A DNA stretch of 64,000 nucleotides from Streptomyces cinnamoneus (GTDB lineage: Bacteria; Actinomycetota; Actinomycetes; Streptomycetales; Streptomycetaceae): positions 1 through 64,000 of the forward strand of contig NZ_BMVB01000004.1 in the NCBI RefSeq assembly GCF_014650495.1, given 5' to 3'. The translations under genes and the position numbers were made by a program. Shown here piece after piece: positions 37,554 to 46,433 of this stretch; the first letter of the stretch is position 1; each line of letters opens with the position of its first letter. The notes under the pieces were generated by a model, which was not told where the DNA came from, made no database searches, and was given only the letters and a program-made list of their open reading frames with translations.

Positions 37554-38465
37554 GTGAGGATCAAGCGCACCACCCCCCGCACCGGCACCCGGCGAGCCAC
37601 GGTGGCCGCCGTGGTCTCCGGCCTCGTCACCGTCTCCGCCCTGGCCGCCACCACCGCCCACGCCGACCCGGCGGCCGCCCCCTCGGCCGCGCAGCTGTCC
37701 GCCGCGAGCGCGGCCGTGGAGTCGGCCGACGTCGCCGGCACGGCCTGGTCCCTGGACAAGGCCACCCGCACCGTGGTGGTGACCGCCGACTCGACCGTCT
37801 CCGACGACGCCCTGGCGAGGATCAGACGCGAGGCCGGACCCGCCGCCGACGCCATACGCGTCGAGCGCACCCCCGGCACCTTCCGTCCGCTCCTGGCCGG
37901 CGGCGACGCCGTCTACGCGCCGAGCTGGCGCTGCTCGCTGGGGTTCAACGTACGCAAGGGCAACACCTATTACTTCCTGACCGCCGGGCACTGCACCGAG
38001 GGCAAGCCGGCCTACTACGCCAACTCCGCGCACACCACGAGCATCGGCCCCACCACCGGGACCAGCTTCCCCGGCAACGACTACGGCATCGTGCAGTACA
38101 CCAACGGCTCGATCGCCCACCCCAGCGAGGTCGACCTCTACAACGGCCGCTCCCAGCGCATCACCGGCGCCGGCAACGCGAGCGTCGGGCAGAACGTCCA
38201 GCGCAGCGGCTCCACGACCAAGGTGCACGGCGGCAAGGTCACCGGCCTGAACGCCACCGTCAACTACGGCAACGGCCAGATCGTGCGCGGCCTGATCAAG
38301 ACCAACGTGTGCGCCGAGCCCGGCGACAGCGGCGGCGCCCTCTTCGCCGGCTCCACCGCCCTCGGCCTCACCTCCGGCGGCAGCGGCAACTGCCGCTCCG
38401 GCGGCACGACCTTCTTCCAGCCGGTCACCGCGGCGCTCAGCGCTTACGGGGTGAGCATCTTCTGA
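37554..38465 (+). CDS. Secreted S1 family serine protease (streptogrisin-like)
   Basis: A 303-residue preproprotease. A signal peptide ends at about 36 (TTAHA-DP). The propeptide runs to about 113. The mature enzyme, about 190 residues, starts near LLAGGDAVY. Catalytic residues are His in FLTAGHCT, Asp in GNDYGIVQY, and Ser in [12 protein letters not shown]. The S1-wall segment [20 protein letters not shown] closely follows Streptomyces griseus proteases A/B, which cut after large hydrophobic residues. The GTG at 37554 has GGGAGG 6 nt upstream. A paralogue lies 1.4 kb downstream. Confidence 0.95.
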   Translation: MRIKRTTPRTGTRRATVAAVVSGLVTVSALAATTAHADPAAAPSAAQLSAASAAVESADVAGTAWSLDKATRTVVVTADSTVSDDALARIRREAGPAADAIRVERTPGTFRPLLAGGDAVYAPSWRCSLGFNVRKGNTYYFLTAGHCTEGKPAYYANSAHTTSIGPTTGTSFPGNDYGIVQYTNGSIAHPSEVDLYNGRSQRITGAGNASVGQNVQRSGSTTKVHGGKVTGLNATVNYGNGQIVRGLIKTNVCAEPGDSGGALFAGSTALGLTSGGSGNCRSGGTTFFQPVTAALSAYGVSIF

Positions 38466-38542
38466 CCCCCTGCGTGACCGGACCCGGCGTCTGACCGCGA
38501 GCGCGCTCCGCCCTTCCCCACGCCTGCGGCCAGCAGCACAAG

Positions 38543-38569
38543 GCCCCCGGCCCCTTGCGGGCCGGGGGC
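38543..38569 (+). terminator. Terminator after the first protease gene
   Basis: Perfect 11-bp stem GCCCCCGGCCC/GGGCCGGGGGC with a CTTGC loop. Confidence 0.8.
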
Positions 38570-38635
38570 TCGACCACGCTCCGGCCCGGGCATACCGTGG
38601 ACATATCGCCCGACGTGCGACGGCAGGGGGCCGTG

Positions 38636-39661
38636 ATGGTCGAGGATCTCGTGGTGGCGGCGGTGGCGGCCGGATCGGCAGCCGTGGTGTACGTGGCGGC
38701 GGCGGCCCGGGTGGTCAAGCAGTACGAACGCGGAGTGGTGCTGCGGCTGGGCCGGCTGCGCTCCGAGATCCGCCAGCCGGGCTTCACGCTGATCGTCCCG
38801 GGCGTCGACCGGCTGCGCAAGGTGAACATGCAGATCGTCACCATGCCCGTGCCCGCCCAGGAGGGCATCACCCGGGACAACGTGACCGTGCGGGTGGACG
38901 CGGTCGTCTACTTCAAGGTCGTCGACCCGGCCGAGGCCGTCATCCAGGTCGAGGACTACCGCTTCGCGGTCTCGCAGATGGCCCAGACCTCGCTGCGCTC
39001 GATCATCGGCAAGAGCGACCTCGACGATCTGCTCTCCAACCGGGAGAAGCTCAACCAGGGACTGGAGCTGATGCTCGACAGCCCGGCCGTGGGCTGGGGC
39101 GTGCACATCGACCGGGTGGAGATCAAGGACGTCTCGCTGCCGGAGACCATGAAGCGGTCCATGTCGCGGCAGGCGGAGGCCGAGCGGGAGCGGCGGGCAC
39201 GCGTCATCAACGCGGACGCGGAGCTGCTGGCGTCGAAGAAGCTGGCGGAGGCCGCGCAGACGATGTCGCACCAGCCGTCGGCGCTGCAGCTGAGGCTGCT
39301 GCAGACGATCGTCGCCGTCGCCGCCGAGAAGAACTCCACGCTGGTGCTGCCCTTCCCCGTGGAGCTGCTGCGGTTCCTGGAACGGGCCGGGCATCCGGAA
39401 GGCCCGCAGCCCCCGCAGACCCCGGGCCCGGCCGCGGACCGCGCGGGCGCGCCGCCCCCGGTCGAGGAGGTCCCCTTGGACGGGGCGTCGTCCCCGGTCG
39501 AGGAGCTTCCCCTGGGCATGACGCCGCCCCCGGTCGAGGAACTGCCCCTGGACAGGGCGCTGCCCCCGCTCGGGGAGCTGCCCCTGGACGGGATGGTGCC
39601 GCCGAAGGAGGAAGCGCCTCCGGACGAGGAACCGGGCGCCGCTGACACCGGCCGCACGTAG
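38636..39661 (+). CDS. SPFH/band 7 (slipin-type) membrane protein
   Basis: A 341-residue stomatin-like protein. A single N-terminal membrane segment (about 5-27) leads into the SPFH domain: KQYERGVVLRLGRLRSEIRQ, NVTVRVDAVVYFKVVDPAEA and SLRSIIGKSDLDDLLSNREK. A helical coiled region (RQAEAERERRARVINADAEL) follows. The last 80 residues are five imperfect 12-residue Pro/Glu repeats (PPVEELPLD core). Such proteins form membrane microdomain rings and often control proteases. GGCAGGGGG lies before the ATG. It sits between two secreted protease genes. Confidence 0.9.
   Translation: MVEDLVVAAVAAGSAAVVYVAAAARVVKQYERGVVLRLGRLRSEIRQPGFTLIVPGVDRLRKVNMQIVTMPVPAQEGITRDNVTVRVDAVVYFKVVDPAEAVIQVEDYRFAVSQMAQTSLRSIIGKSDLDDLLSNREKLNQGLELMLDSPAVGWGVHIDRVEIKDVSLPETMKRSMSRQAEAERERRARVINADAELLASKKLAEAAQTMSHQPSALQLRLLQTIVAVAAEKNSTLVLPFPVELLRFLERAGHPEGPQPPQTPGPAADRAGAPPPVEEVPLDGASSPVEELPLGMTPPPVEELPLDRALPPLGELPLDGMVPPKEEAPPDEEPGAADTGRT
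39446..39625 (+). repeat. 36-bp coding repeats in the SPFH gene
   Basis: Five imperfect 36-bp units, each encoding 12 residues around PPVEELPLD. Repeats are in frame, so copy number changes would keep the protein intact. Confidence 0.8.
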
Positions 39662-39681
39662 GCCCGTTCCGCCCCTCTGAC

Positions 39682-39724
39682 CGCCCCCTCGCGCAGAAGC
39701 CGGCGCTTCGCGCGCGAGGGGGCG
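39682..39724 (+). terminator. Terminator after the SPFH gene
   Basis: Perfect 13-bp stem (CGCCCCCTCGCGC with 39712-39724) enclosing a second GAAGC/GCTTC stem. Confidence 0.8.
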
Positions 39725-39899
39725 CATGCATGGGCATGCGCGCGACTGGAAGTCGCCCTTGTGCACTCCCTCCGCGGATCGGCACACTCGACGGACCAAC
39801 TTGGCATGGACGCGACCTCCATCGGGGGGTGCGGCTGTGTCGTTCGTCCTCCGGGCCCGGGTACGTGGCCGGGCCCAACCCCCCACTGGAGGTGCCGAG

Positions 39900-40796
39900 T
39901 TGAAGATCCGTTGGAGGTCCGTTCGCGCCGTCCTGGCCGGGGCGGCGCTCGCTGCGCTCACCGCGGTGACCCTGGCCCCGCAGCAGGCCCAGGCGCTGCC
40001 CGGGCGGCTGCGCCCCTCGTACGTCCGCCTCGACGTGGTCCAGCGGGTGCTGAACGAGCACGCCGCCATTCCCGGCACCGCATGGGTGGAGGACCCCAGA
40101 GCCGGACGGGTCGTCGTCACCGCCGACAGCACGGTCACCGGCGCGAAGCTCGCGCGCCTCACCGCGGTCACCTCCGCTCTCGGCGAGGCGGTGGAGGTGC
40201 ACAGGATCTCCGCCCGGCTCACCCGGCTCATCGCCGGCGGCGACGCCGTCTGGGGCCCGACCGCGCGCTGTTCGCTCGGGTTCAACGTCGTCAGGGCCGG
40301 ACGGCCCGCCTTCCTGACGGCCGGACACTGCGGCAACGCCGTCACCGACTGGTCCGAGACCAAGGGCGGACGGGTGGTCGCCCGCACGGCCGCGGCCGGC
40401 TTCCCCGGCCACGACTACGCCATCGCGGAGTACACCGACCCGTCGGTCGCACACCCCGGCGCGGTGACCCTGCGCAACGGCGGTGCGCAGGCCATCACCG
40501 GGTTCCGGAACGCGGTCCTGGGCGAGGGCGTCCAGCGCAGCGGCTCCACCACCGGGGTCCGCAGCGGCCGTGTCACCGGTCTGAACGCCACGGTCAACTA
40601 CCAGGAGGGCCAGGTGACCGGGCTGATCAAGACCGACGTCTGCGCCGAGCCCGGGGACAGCGGCGGTCCCCTCTTCGCCGGTGACAAGGCGCTGGGAATC
40701 ACCTCGGGTGGCAGTGGTAATTGTGTGCTGGGCGGGGAAACCTACTATCAGCCGGTGGGCGAGGCCCTCACGGCGTACGGGGCGGCGCTCGGCTGA
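39900..40796 (+). CDS. Secreted S1 family serine protease (second streptogrisin-like)
   Basis: A 298-residue preproprotease paralogous to the gene at 37554. A signal peptide ends at about 32 (QAQA-LP). The propeptide ends near RLIAGGDAVW (about 110). The triad is His in FLTAGHCG, Asp in GHDYAIAEY and Ser in [12 protein letters not shown]. The specificity wall is [20 protein letters not shown], differing at several positions from the first copy, so specificity may differ. The TTG at 39900 has GGAGGT 6-7 nt upstream; longer in-frame starts lack it and would bury the signal peptide. Confidence 0.94.
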   Translation: MKIRWRSVRAVLAGAALAALTAVTLAPQQAQALPGRLRPSYVRLDVVQRVLNEHAAIPGTAWVEDPRAGRVVVTADSTVTGAKLARLTAVTSALGEAVEVHRISARLTRLIAGGDAVWGPTARCSLGFNVVRAGRPAFLTAGHCGNAVTDWSETKGGRVVARTAAAGFPGHDYAIAEYTDPSVAHPGAVTLRNGGAQAITGFRNAVLGEGVQRSGSTTGVRSGRVTGLNATVNYQEGQVTGLIKTDVCAEPGDSGGPLFAGDKALGITSGGSGNCVLGGETYYQPVGEALTAYGAALG

Positions 40797-40812
40797 CGCC
40801 CCCTCATGAACC

Positions 40813-40853
40813 GGCGGCCCCCGGACACACCTCCACGGTGTCCGGGGGCCGCC
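40813..40853. terminator. Bidirectional terminator between protease and inhibitor genes
   Basis: Perfect 16-bp stem (GGCGGCCCCCGGACAC, 40813-40828, with 40838-40853) and a 9-nt loop between convergent genes. Confidence 0.88.
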
Positions 40854-40878
40854 TCGTGCCCGTTGCCGGGCGGGCCGG

Positions 40879-41328
40879 TCAGAACTCGAAGACCGTGCCC
40901 TTGCCCGCCTTGAGCTCACACGGGTTGGCGAAGGTGCGCTCGAAGCTCACCCGGCGGCCTTCCCACACGCCCTCGGCGGTGACGACGGAGGGGTTCCACT
41001 CGCGCGTGCAGGCCGTACCCTCCTTGATCTTGGTGACCTTCTCGAAGTCGCCGCCGGCCAGGCGCAGCTGGGCGCAGGCGCCCCGCGTGTTCGGGTGGGT
41101 GCCGTCGGCCTTGGGCATGCAGGTGAGCGTTACCGCGCGCTGGATGCCCGCGGCCGCCGCCGAGTCGCCCTGACCGATCGTCAGCACGAGGGCCGAGGGC
41201 GCGTACAGACTCTGCGTCTGTGCCGCGGGTGCGGGTGTGGGCGCGGCGGTCGCCGACGTCCCGGCCGCTACCAGGCCGCCCAGTGCCAGCGTGGCACCCA
41301 GCGCGAACCCCCCAGTGATGTACCGCAT
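40879..41328 (-). CDS. Subtilisin inhibitor-like (SSI) secreted protease inhibitor
   Basis: A 149-residue precursor. The signal peptide (about 1-29) ends at TATAA-like ATAAP. The mature domain has [18 protein letters not shown] and four Cys (70, 85, 107, 137), forming the two SSI disulfides. [20 protein letters not shown] is the conserved C-terminal part. Aligned with SSI, the reactive bond lies in CTREWNP, giving P1 Arg109 and P1' Glu110, so trypsin-like proteases are predicted targets rather than subtilisin. The ATG at 41328 has GGGAG 8 nt upstream; a GTG three codons earlier does not. Convergent with the second protease gene. Confidence 0.95.
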   Translation of the reverse strand: MRYITGGFALGATLALGGLVAAGTSATAAPTPAPAAQTQSLYAPSALVLTIGQGDSAAAAGIQRAVTLTCMPKADGTHPNTRGACAQLRLAGGDFEKVTKIKEGTACTREWNPSVVTAEGVWEGRRVSFERTFANPCELKAGKGTVFEF

Positions 41329-41337
41329 TCCGAACAC

Positions 41338-41765
41338 TCCCTTGTTCGTCGGTGCTGATAACGGACGGCAGTCTGGCCCAACTCGGGCATGAACGCACCC
41401 CGATCGAACACTTTCAGTCGTCGCATGAAAACCCTCAGTAGCGCTTGGTTCTGGCCGGATTCGATGGGCGGGAGATCCTCCGGGGAACTCCGGGGAAACA
41501 GAGGGCCCGCGACGCTGCCCGACTTGTGGGGGAAAGGGGGGAATTAATGTTTCAGGAGTGTTGACCAGCGATGATGCCTTGAAATCATTGATGAAACATC
41601 AGGTGTGGCCGAAGAAGCTTGATCCGATGGCGCGTTGATCATTGAATCCAAGGGATCCTGGGGTGATGTGGAGTATCCCTCCGTCCCGGCCGAAAAGCGG
41701 TCCGGTCCGGGGCCGGACCGCGTCCGCCTCCAGGGCGGGTCGTCGCAGCAATGGCCGAAGAGTGC
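41338..41765. other. Intergenic region upstream of the SSI gene
   Basis: About 428 bp, relatively A+T-rich in 41530-41700. It should hold the SSI promoter, which I could not place. TGATG-AAA-CATCA near 41589 is a small dyad. No gene with a ribosome site and coding-like composition was found. Confidence 0.4.
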
Positions 41766-42875
41766 TCAGACCGACCGTTCGGTCTGCCCCTTCCGGCCCC
41801 TGAGCGCGGCGCTCGCGAGCGTCGCCGCCGTGCCCGCCGTGGCCCAGGCGGACAGCACCAGCAGGGGGCAGGTGAGGGCGTTGCCGCGGAAGTAGGCGAG
41901 GGACCGGGCGGACCAGGTGCCCGCGCCCGGCGGCAGGAACGGGCCGATGGTGCCCCAGAAGGGCGGCAGCAGGGGGTAGGGGTAGGCGCCGCCCGCGCTG
42001 GGGTTGCCCAGCACCACCACGATCGCGATCGCGAGCCCGATGCCGACGACGCCCGCGAGTCCCTGGAGGGCCAGGGTCAGGGCGCCGACGGCGAACACCA
42101 CCAGTGCGCCCAGGCCCCACAGGCCGGCGATGCTGCCCGGCAGTGCGCCCAGGACGGGGCCTGCGACGACCGCGCCGAGCAGTCCCGAGCCGACGGCGTA
42201 CAGGGCGAGTGCGGCGAGCCGGATCAGGGCCCGGTGCGTGTTCGCGGGGCGGGCGCCCGCGCTGATGGCGAGGATCGCGGCGCACAGGTAGCCGCCCACG
42301 CACCAGCCCACGACCAGGTAGAACGAGCTGAGTCCACGGGAGTCGCCGGCGGCCGCCGGGACCACGTCGATGGTCTTCAGGGTGCGCTGCTGTGCCCGTT
42401 CGGCGCGGGCGACGACCGCCTCGGTGGCCTGGGCGAGCGAGGCGCCGGAGCCGCCGGCGACCAGCAGGGTGTCGGTGGTGCCGCGCGCGTCGACGATCAG
42501 GGCCGCGTCGAGGTCGCGCTCGTGGATCCGCCGCAGCGCCGCCGCCTCGTCGCCGACCGCGCGCGGGTCCAGGGGATCGCCGGGCAGGGCGGCCAGCTGG
42601 TCCACCAGCTGGCCCGCGATCTCCCGCGGGGCCACCACGCCGAGCGGGACGTCCCGGGGCTTCGGGCTGTGGAAGGCGCCGATGTAGGAGGCGATGAACG
42701 CGAGCTGCAGCACGAGTACGCCGGTCACCAGCAGGGCGGCCCGGCCCGTCACCCCGTCCCGCACCTCCTGGAGGAAGCCGGTGCCGTCGCGGGGGGAGTG
42801 GGCCATGTGCGCCAGCCTGCGGGGTCCGGTGGGGCGGCGCAGGTGGTGGGGGCCGTCCGGGTGGTCGTCGCACAT
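41766..42875 (-). CDS. YhgE/Pip-like (ABC-2 type) membrane protein
   Basis: A 369-residue membrane protein. One N-terminal helix (about 45-65) is followed by an extracytoplasmic region of about 130 residues containing DVPLGVVAPREIAGQLVDQL. Five helices (about 190-360) end the protein. This layout resembles YhgE/Pip and DUF3533 proteins related to ABC-2 permeases; no ATPase is adjacent. The ATG at 42875 is used; an ATG at 42806 (MAHSPRDG) is a strong alternative that would leave more room for the divergent dnaE2 promoter. Function unknown. Confidence 0.75.
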   Translation of the reverse strand: MCDDHPDGPHHLRRPTGPRRLAHMAHSPRDGTGFLQEVRDGVTGRAALLVTGVLVLQLAFIASYIGAFHSPKPRDVPLGVVAPREIAGQLVDQLAALPGDPLDPRAVGDEAAALRRIHERDLDAALIVDARGTTDTLLVAGGSGASLAQATEAVVARAERAQQRTLKTIDVVPAAAGDSRGLSSFYLVVGWCVGGYLCAAILAISAGARPANTHRALIRLAALALYAVGSGLLGAVVAGPVLGALPGSIAGLWGLGALVVFAVGALTLALQGLAGVVGIGLAIAIVVVLGNPSAGGAYPYPLLPPFWGTIGPFLPPGAGTWSARSLAYFRGNALTCPLLVLSAWATAGTAATLASAALRGRKGQTERSV

Positions 42876-42879
42876 CTAT

Positions 42880-42895
42880 TCGTACGGACGTTCGA
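42880..42895 (+). promoter_or_regulatory. LexA (SOS) box of dnaE2
   Basis: TCGTACGGACGTTCGA matches the actinobacterial SOS box TCGAAC-N4-GTTCGA at 11 of 12 fixed positions, 67 bp upstream of the dnaE2 ATG. It also lies just upstream of the divergent membrane protein gene, which may therefore be affected. Confidence 0.8.
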
Positions 42896-42962
42896 GAAGT
42901 GGTTTATGGTGGAGAAGGAGGGGCGGATTTCGGCCAGGGGGGAGCGAGCGGCAGGAGGTGCA

Positions 42963-45900
42963 ATGGCGGGACGTCCGGCCTTCACACACCTGCACACCGC
43001 CTCGGGCTTCTCGATGCGCTACGGGGCCACGCACCCCGAGCGCCTGGCCGAGCGGGCCGCCGAGCGCGGCATGGACGCCCTCGCCCTCACCGACCGCGAC
43101 GGCCTCGCCGGCGCCGTCCGCTTCGCCCGGGCCGCCGCCGGGGCCGGGGTGCGGCCGCTGTTCGGCGTGGACCTGGCCGTCCGGGAGCCGCTGCCGGCCC
43201 CCGGGCCCACGACGCGCCGTCGCGCCCCGGTGCGCGGCGGGGCCTTCGTCGACGAGTCGGCACCCCGCACCGTCTTCCTCGCCCGCGACGGCGCGGCCGG
43301 CTGGGCCGCGCTGTGCGGGCTGGTCTCCGCCGCCCATGCGGCCGGCGCCGAGCGCCCCGAGCTGACCCGCTCCGACCTGGCCCGGGCCGCCGCCGGCCTC
43401 CGCGCCCCGCTGACCGTCCTGCTCGGCCCGGACTCCGAGGTCGGCCGCGCGCTCGCCGCCGGACGCCCCGACCGGGCCGCGCGGCTGCTGGAGCCCTGGC
43501 GCGAGATGTTCGGCGACGGCCTGCGCCTGGAGGTCGTCCGGCACGGCCGTACCGGCACCGGCCCCGGCTCCCTGCGGCTCGCCGCCCGCACCGCCGGCTT
43601 CGCCGCCGAACAGCGCGTACGGGCCCTCCTGACCAACGCCGTCCGCTACGCCGACCCCGGCCAGGGGCCCGTCGCCGACGTCCTCGACGCCGCCCGCCGG
43701 CTGGTGCCCATCGACCCCCGCCGGCCCGAGGCCCTCGACGACGGCGAACGCTGGCTCAAGGACCCGGCCGCCATGGCCGCCGTCGCCGAAGAGGTCGCGG
43801 AGGCCGCCGGCCTGCGCCGCGGGGCCGCGCGCCGGCTGCTCGCCACGACCGAGGAGACCGCCGCCGAGTGCCTCGTCGACCCCGCGGACCACCTGGGCCT
43901 GGGCTCCGTCCACTTCCCCGAGCCCCGTCTGGTCGGCGCCGGCCACCGCACCGCCGCCCGCGTGCTGCGCTCCCGTTGCGCCGGGGCGATGGTGCTGCGC
44001 GGCCACGACCGCGACCGCCGCTACTGGGACCGGCTGGACGAGGAACTGGACACCATCGAACGGCGCGGCTTCCCCTCGTACTTCCTCACCGTCGCCCAGG
44101 TCGTCGACGACGCCCGGGCCCTCGGCATCCGCGTCACCGCCCGGGGCTCCGGCGCCGGCTCGCTGGTCAACCACCTGCTCGGCATCGCCCACGCCGACCC
44201 CGTCGCGCACGGCCTGCTGATGGAGCGCTTCCTGTCGGTGCAGCGGCAGGTGCTGCCCGACATCGACATCGACGTGGAGTCCGCACGCCGCCTGGACGTC
44301 TACCGCGCGATCTTCGACCGCTTCGGCGAGGAGCGGGTCGCGACCGTCTCCATGCCCGAGACCTACCGCGTCCGGCACGCCGTGCGGGACGTGGGCGCCG
44401 CCCTCGGCATGGAGCCCGCCGAAGTGGACCGGCTCGCCAAGGCGTTCCCGCACATCCGCGCCCGCGACGCCCGCGCGGCCCTGGCCGAACTGCCCGAGCT
44501 GCGCGGCGTCGCCGCCGGGCCCCACGGCCTCGCCGACGTCCGGCTGTGGGGGCTGGTCGAGGCGCTGGACGCCCTGCCGCGCGGCATCGCCATGCACCCG
44601 TGCGGGGTGCTGCTCTCGGACGCCTCGCTGCGCGCCCGCACCCCCGTCGTGCCCACCAGCGGCGAGGGCTTCGCCATGTCGCAGTTCGACAAGGACGACG
44701 TGGAGGAGCTCGGACTGCTCAAGCTCGACGTGCTGGGCGTGCGGATGCAGTCCGCCATGGCGCACGCGGTGGGGGAGATCGAACGGGCCACCGGGCGCCG
44801 CCTCGACCTCGACGACCCCGCACAGGTGCCGCCGGGCGACCGGGCGACGTACGAGCTGATCCGCTCCGCCGAGACGCTGGGCTGCTTCCAGATCGAGTCG
44901 CCCGGGCAGCGGGACCTGATCGGCAGGCTGCAGCCCGCCACCTTCCACGACCTCGTCGTCGACATCTCGCTGTTCCGGCCGGGCCCGGTCGCGGCCGACA
45001 TGGTCCGGCCCTTCATCGAGGCCCGGCACGGACGCGCCCCCGTGCGGTACCCGCACCCCGACCTCGCCGGGGCGCTGGGGGAGACCTACGGCGTGGTCGT
45101 CTTCCACGAGCAGATCATCGAGATCCTGCGGATCATGACCGGCTGCGACCGGGGCTTCGCGGACGAGACCCGCCGCGCCCTGTCCGACCCGGCCAAGGTG
45201 GGCCGGGTCCGGGCCTGGTTCGCGGAGAAGGCGGAGGAGCACGGCTATGCGCCGGAGGTCGTCCGCCGCACCTGGGAGATCGTCGAGGCGTTCGGCAGCT
45301 ACGGCTTCTGCAAGGCGCACGCCGTGGCCTTCGCCGTGCCGACGTACCAGTCGGCCTGGCTCAAGGCCCACCACCCGGCGGCCTTCTACACCGGGCTGCT
45401 CACCCACGACCCCGGGATGTACCCCAAGCGGCTGCTGCTCGCGGACGCCCGGCGGCGCGGGGTGCCGATCCTGCCGCTGGACGTGAACCGGTCGGGCACG
45501 GCCTATTCGATCGAACTGGTGTCCGGTGGTGTGTGGGGCATCCGCCTCGCCCTCTCCGAGGTGCACGGCATCTCCCGGGCCGAGGCGCAGCGCATCGTGA
45601 CCGGCCGCCTCCAGGGCCCGTACACCTCGCTCCAGGACCTGTGGCGGCGCGCCCGGCCCGGCAGGCCGGTGGCCGAACGGCTGGCGCGGGTCGGTGCGCT
45701 GGACGCCTTCGGCGCCAACCGCCGGGACCTCCTGCTGCACATCGCCGAACTGCACGGCCGCCGGGACCCCGACGGCGTCGTCCAGCCCACGCTGATCGAC
45801 AGCGCCGCGGCCGAACCGGTCGGCCTGCCCGACCTGGACGCACACGAGCGGCTCGGCGCCGAGCTGGAGGTCCTCGGCATGGACACCTCCCGCCATCTGA

Positions 45901-46433
45901 TGTCCGACCACCGGGCGTTCCTGACGGAGCTGGGCGCGATCCCGGCCCGGCGGCTGCGCGACGCCCGGCACGGCGAGACCGTCCTGGTCGCCGGTGCCAA
46001 GGCCGCCACCCAGACCCCGCCGGTCCGCTCGGGCCGCCGGGTCATCTTCACCACCCTCGACGACGGCACGGGCCTGGTCGACTGCGCCTTCTTCGACGAC
46101 AGCCACCCCGCGTGCGCGCACACGGTCTTCCACTCCTGGCTGCTGCTCGTCCGCGGCGTGGTCCAGCGCCGCGGCCCGCGCAGCCTGAGCGTGGTGGGCG
46201 CGGCGGCGTGGGACCTGGCACGGCTCGCCAGGCTCCGGGAGGAGGGCGGACTGGGGGCGGTGGCGGAGGTCCTGGCGGCAGGCACGGCTCCTGCCGGCGC
46301 CGCCCCGGACCGGCGCATCCACCTGCCCACCGGCTACGCCATGCACCCGTGGGCGGACCTGCAGCCCGCGGGCGGGGGCACGGCCACGGGGCGCAAGCTG
46401 TGGCACGCGAGCCAGGGGAGTGCGGGACGATGA
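42963..46433 (+). CDS. dnaE2: Error-prone DNA polymerase III alpha subunit
   Basis: A 1156-residue DnaE2, the inducible translesion polymerase. The N-terminal PHP domain starts FTHLHTASGFSMRYGATHPE. The palm contains VTARGSGAGSLVNHLLGIAH and the catalytic PDIDIDVESARR. ETLGCFQIESPGQRDLIGRL and GSYGFCKAHAVAFAVPTYQS follow. A C-terminal OB fold is at about 960-1070. The ATG at 42963 has AGGAGG 5-6 nt upstream; an earlier ATG at 42906 lacks one. The stop overlaps the next gene's ATG (ATGA), so DnaE2 and the ImuB-like protein are made together, under LexA-type control. Confidence 0.96.
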   Translation: MAGRPAFTHLHTASGFSMRYGATHPERLAERAAERGMDALALTDRDGLAGAVRFARAAAGAGVRPLFGVDLAVREPLPAPGPTTRRRAPVRGGAFVDESAPRTVFLARDGAAGWAALCGLVSAAHAAGAERPELTRSDLARAAAGLRAPLTVLLGPDSEVGRALAAGRPDRAARLLEPWREMFGDGLRLEVVRHGRTGTGPGSLRLAARTAGFAAEQRVRALLTNAVRYADPGQGPVADVLDAARRLVPIDPRRPEALDDGERWLKDPAAMAAVAEEVAEAAGLRRGAARRLLATTEETAAECLVDPADHLGLGSVHFPEPRLVGAGHRTAARVLRSRCAGAMVLRGHDRDRRYWDRLDEELDTIERRGFPSYFLTVAQVVDDARALGIRVTARGSGAGSLVNHLLGIAHADPVAHGLLMERFLSVQRQVLPDIDIDVESARRLDVYRAIFDRFGEERVATVSMPETYRVRHAVRDVGAALGMEPAEVDRLAKAFPHIRARDARAALAELPELRGVAAGPHGLADVRLWGLVEALDALPRGIAMHPCGVLLSDASLRARTPVVPTSGEGFAMSQFDKDDVEELGLLKLDVLGVRMQSAMAHAVGEIERATGRRLDLDDPAQVPPGDRATYELIRSAETLGCFQIESPGQRDLIGRLQPATFHDLVVDISLFRPGPVAADMVRPFIEARHGRAPVRYPHPDLAGALGETYGVVVFHEQIIEILRIMTGCDRGFADETRRALSDPAKVGRVRAWFAEKAEEHGYAPEVVRRTWEIVEAFGSYGFCKAHAVAFAVPTYQSAWLKAHHPAAFYTGLLTHDPGMYPKRLLLADARRRGVPILPLDVNRSGTAYSIELVSGGVWGIRLALSEVHGISRAEAQRIVTGRLQGPYTSLQDLWRRARPGRPVAERLARVGALDAFGANRRDLLLHIAELHGRRDPDGVVQPTLIDSAAAEPVGLPDLDAHERLGAELEVLGMDTSRHLMSDHRAFLTELGAIPARRLRDARHGETVLVAGAKAATQTPPVRSGRRVIFTTLDDGTGLVDCAFFDDSHPACAHTVFHSWLLLVRGVVQRRGPRSLSVVGAAAWDLARLARLREEGGLGAVAEVLAAGTAPAGAAPDRRIHLPTGYAMHPWADLQPAGGGTATGRKLWHASQGSAGR

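Noticed and set aside
37554..41337. Protease-SPFH-protease-inhibitor set as one operon
   Set aside because: Each gene is followed by its own strong hairpin and the inhibitor is on the opposite strand.
41530..41700. A+T-richer stretch as a possible mobile element end
   Set aside because: No terminal repeats, target duplication or transposase remnants were found.
41751..42962. Long open frame continuous with dnaE2 upstream of 42963
   Set aside because: It is antisense to the membrane protein gene, has non-coding composition, and lacks a start with a ribosome site; AGGAGG before 42963 marks the real start.
42876..46406. A 1176-codon frame antisense to dnaE2
   Set aside because: Repetitive Gly/Ala/Arg/Gln/Val/Asp composition typical of antisense shadows; no domain recognised.
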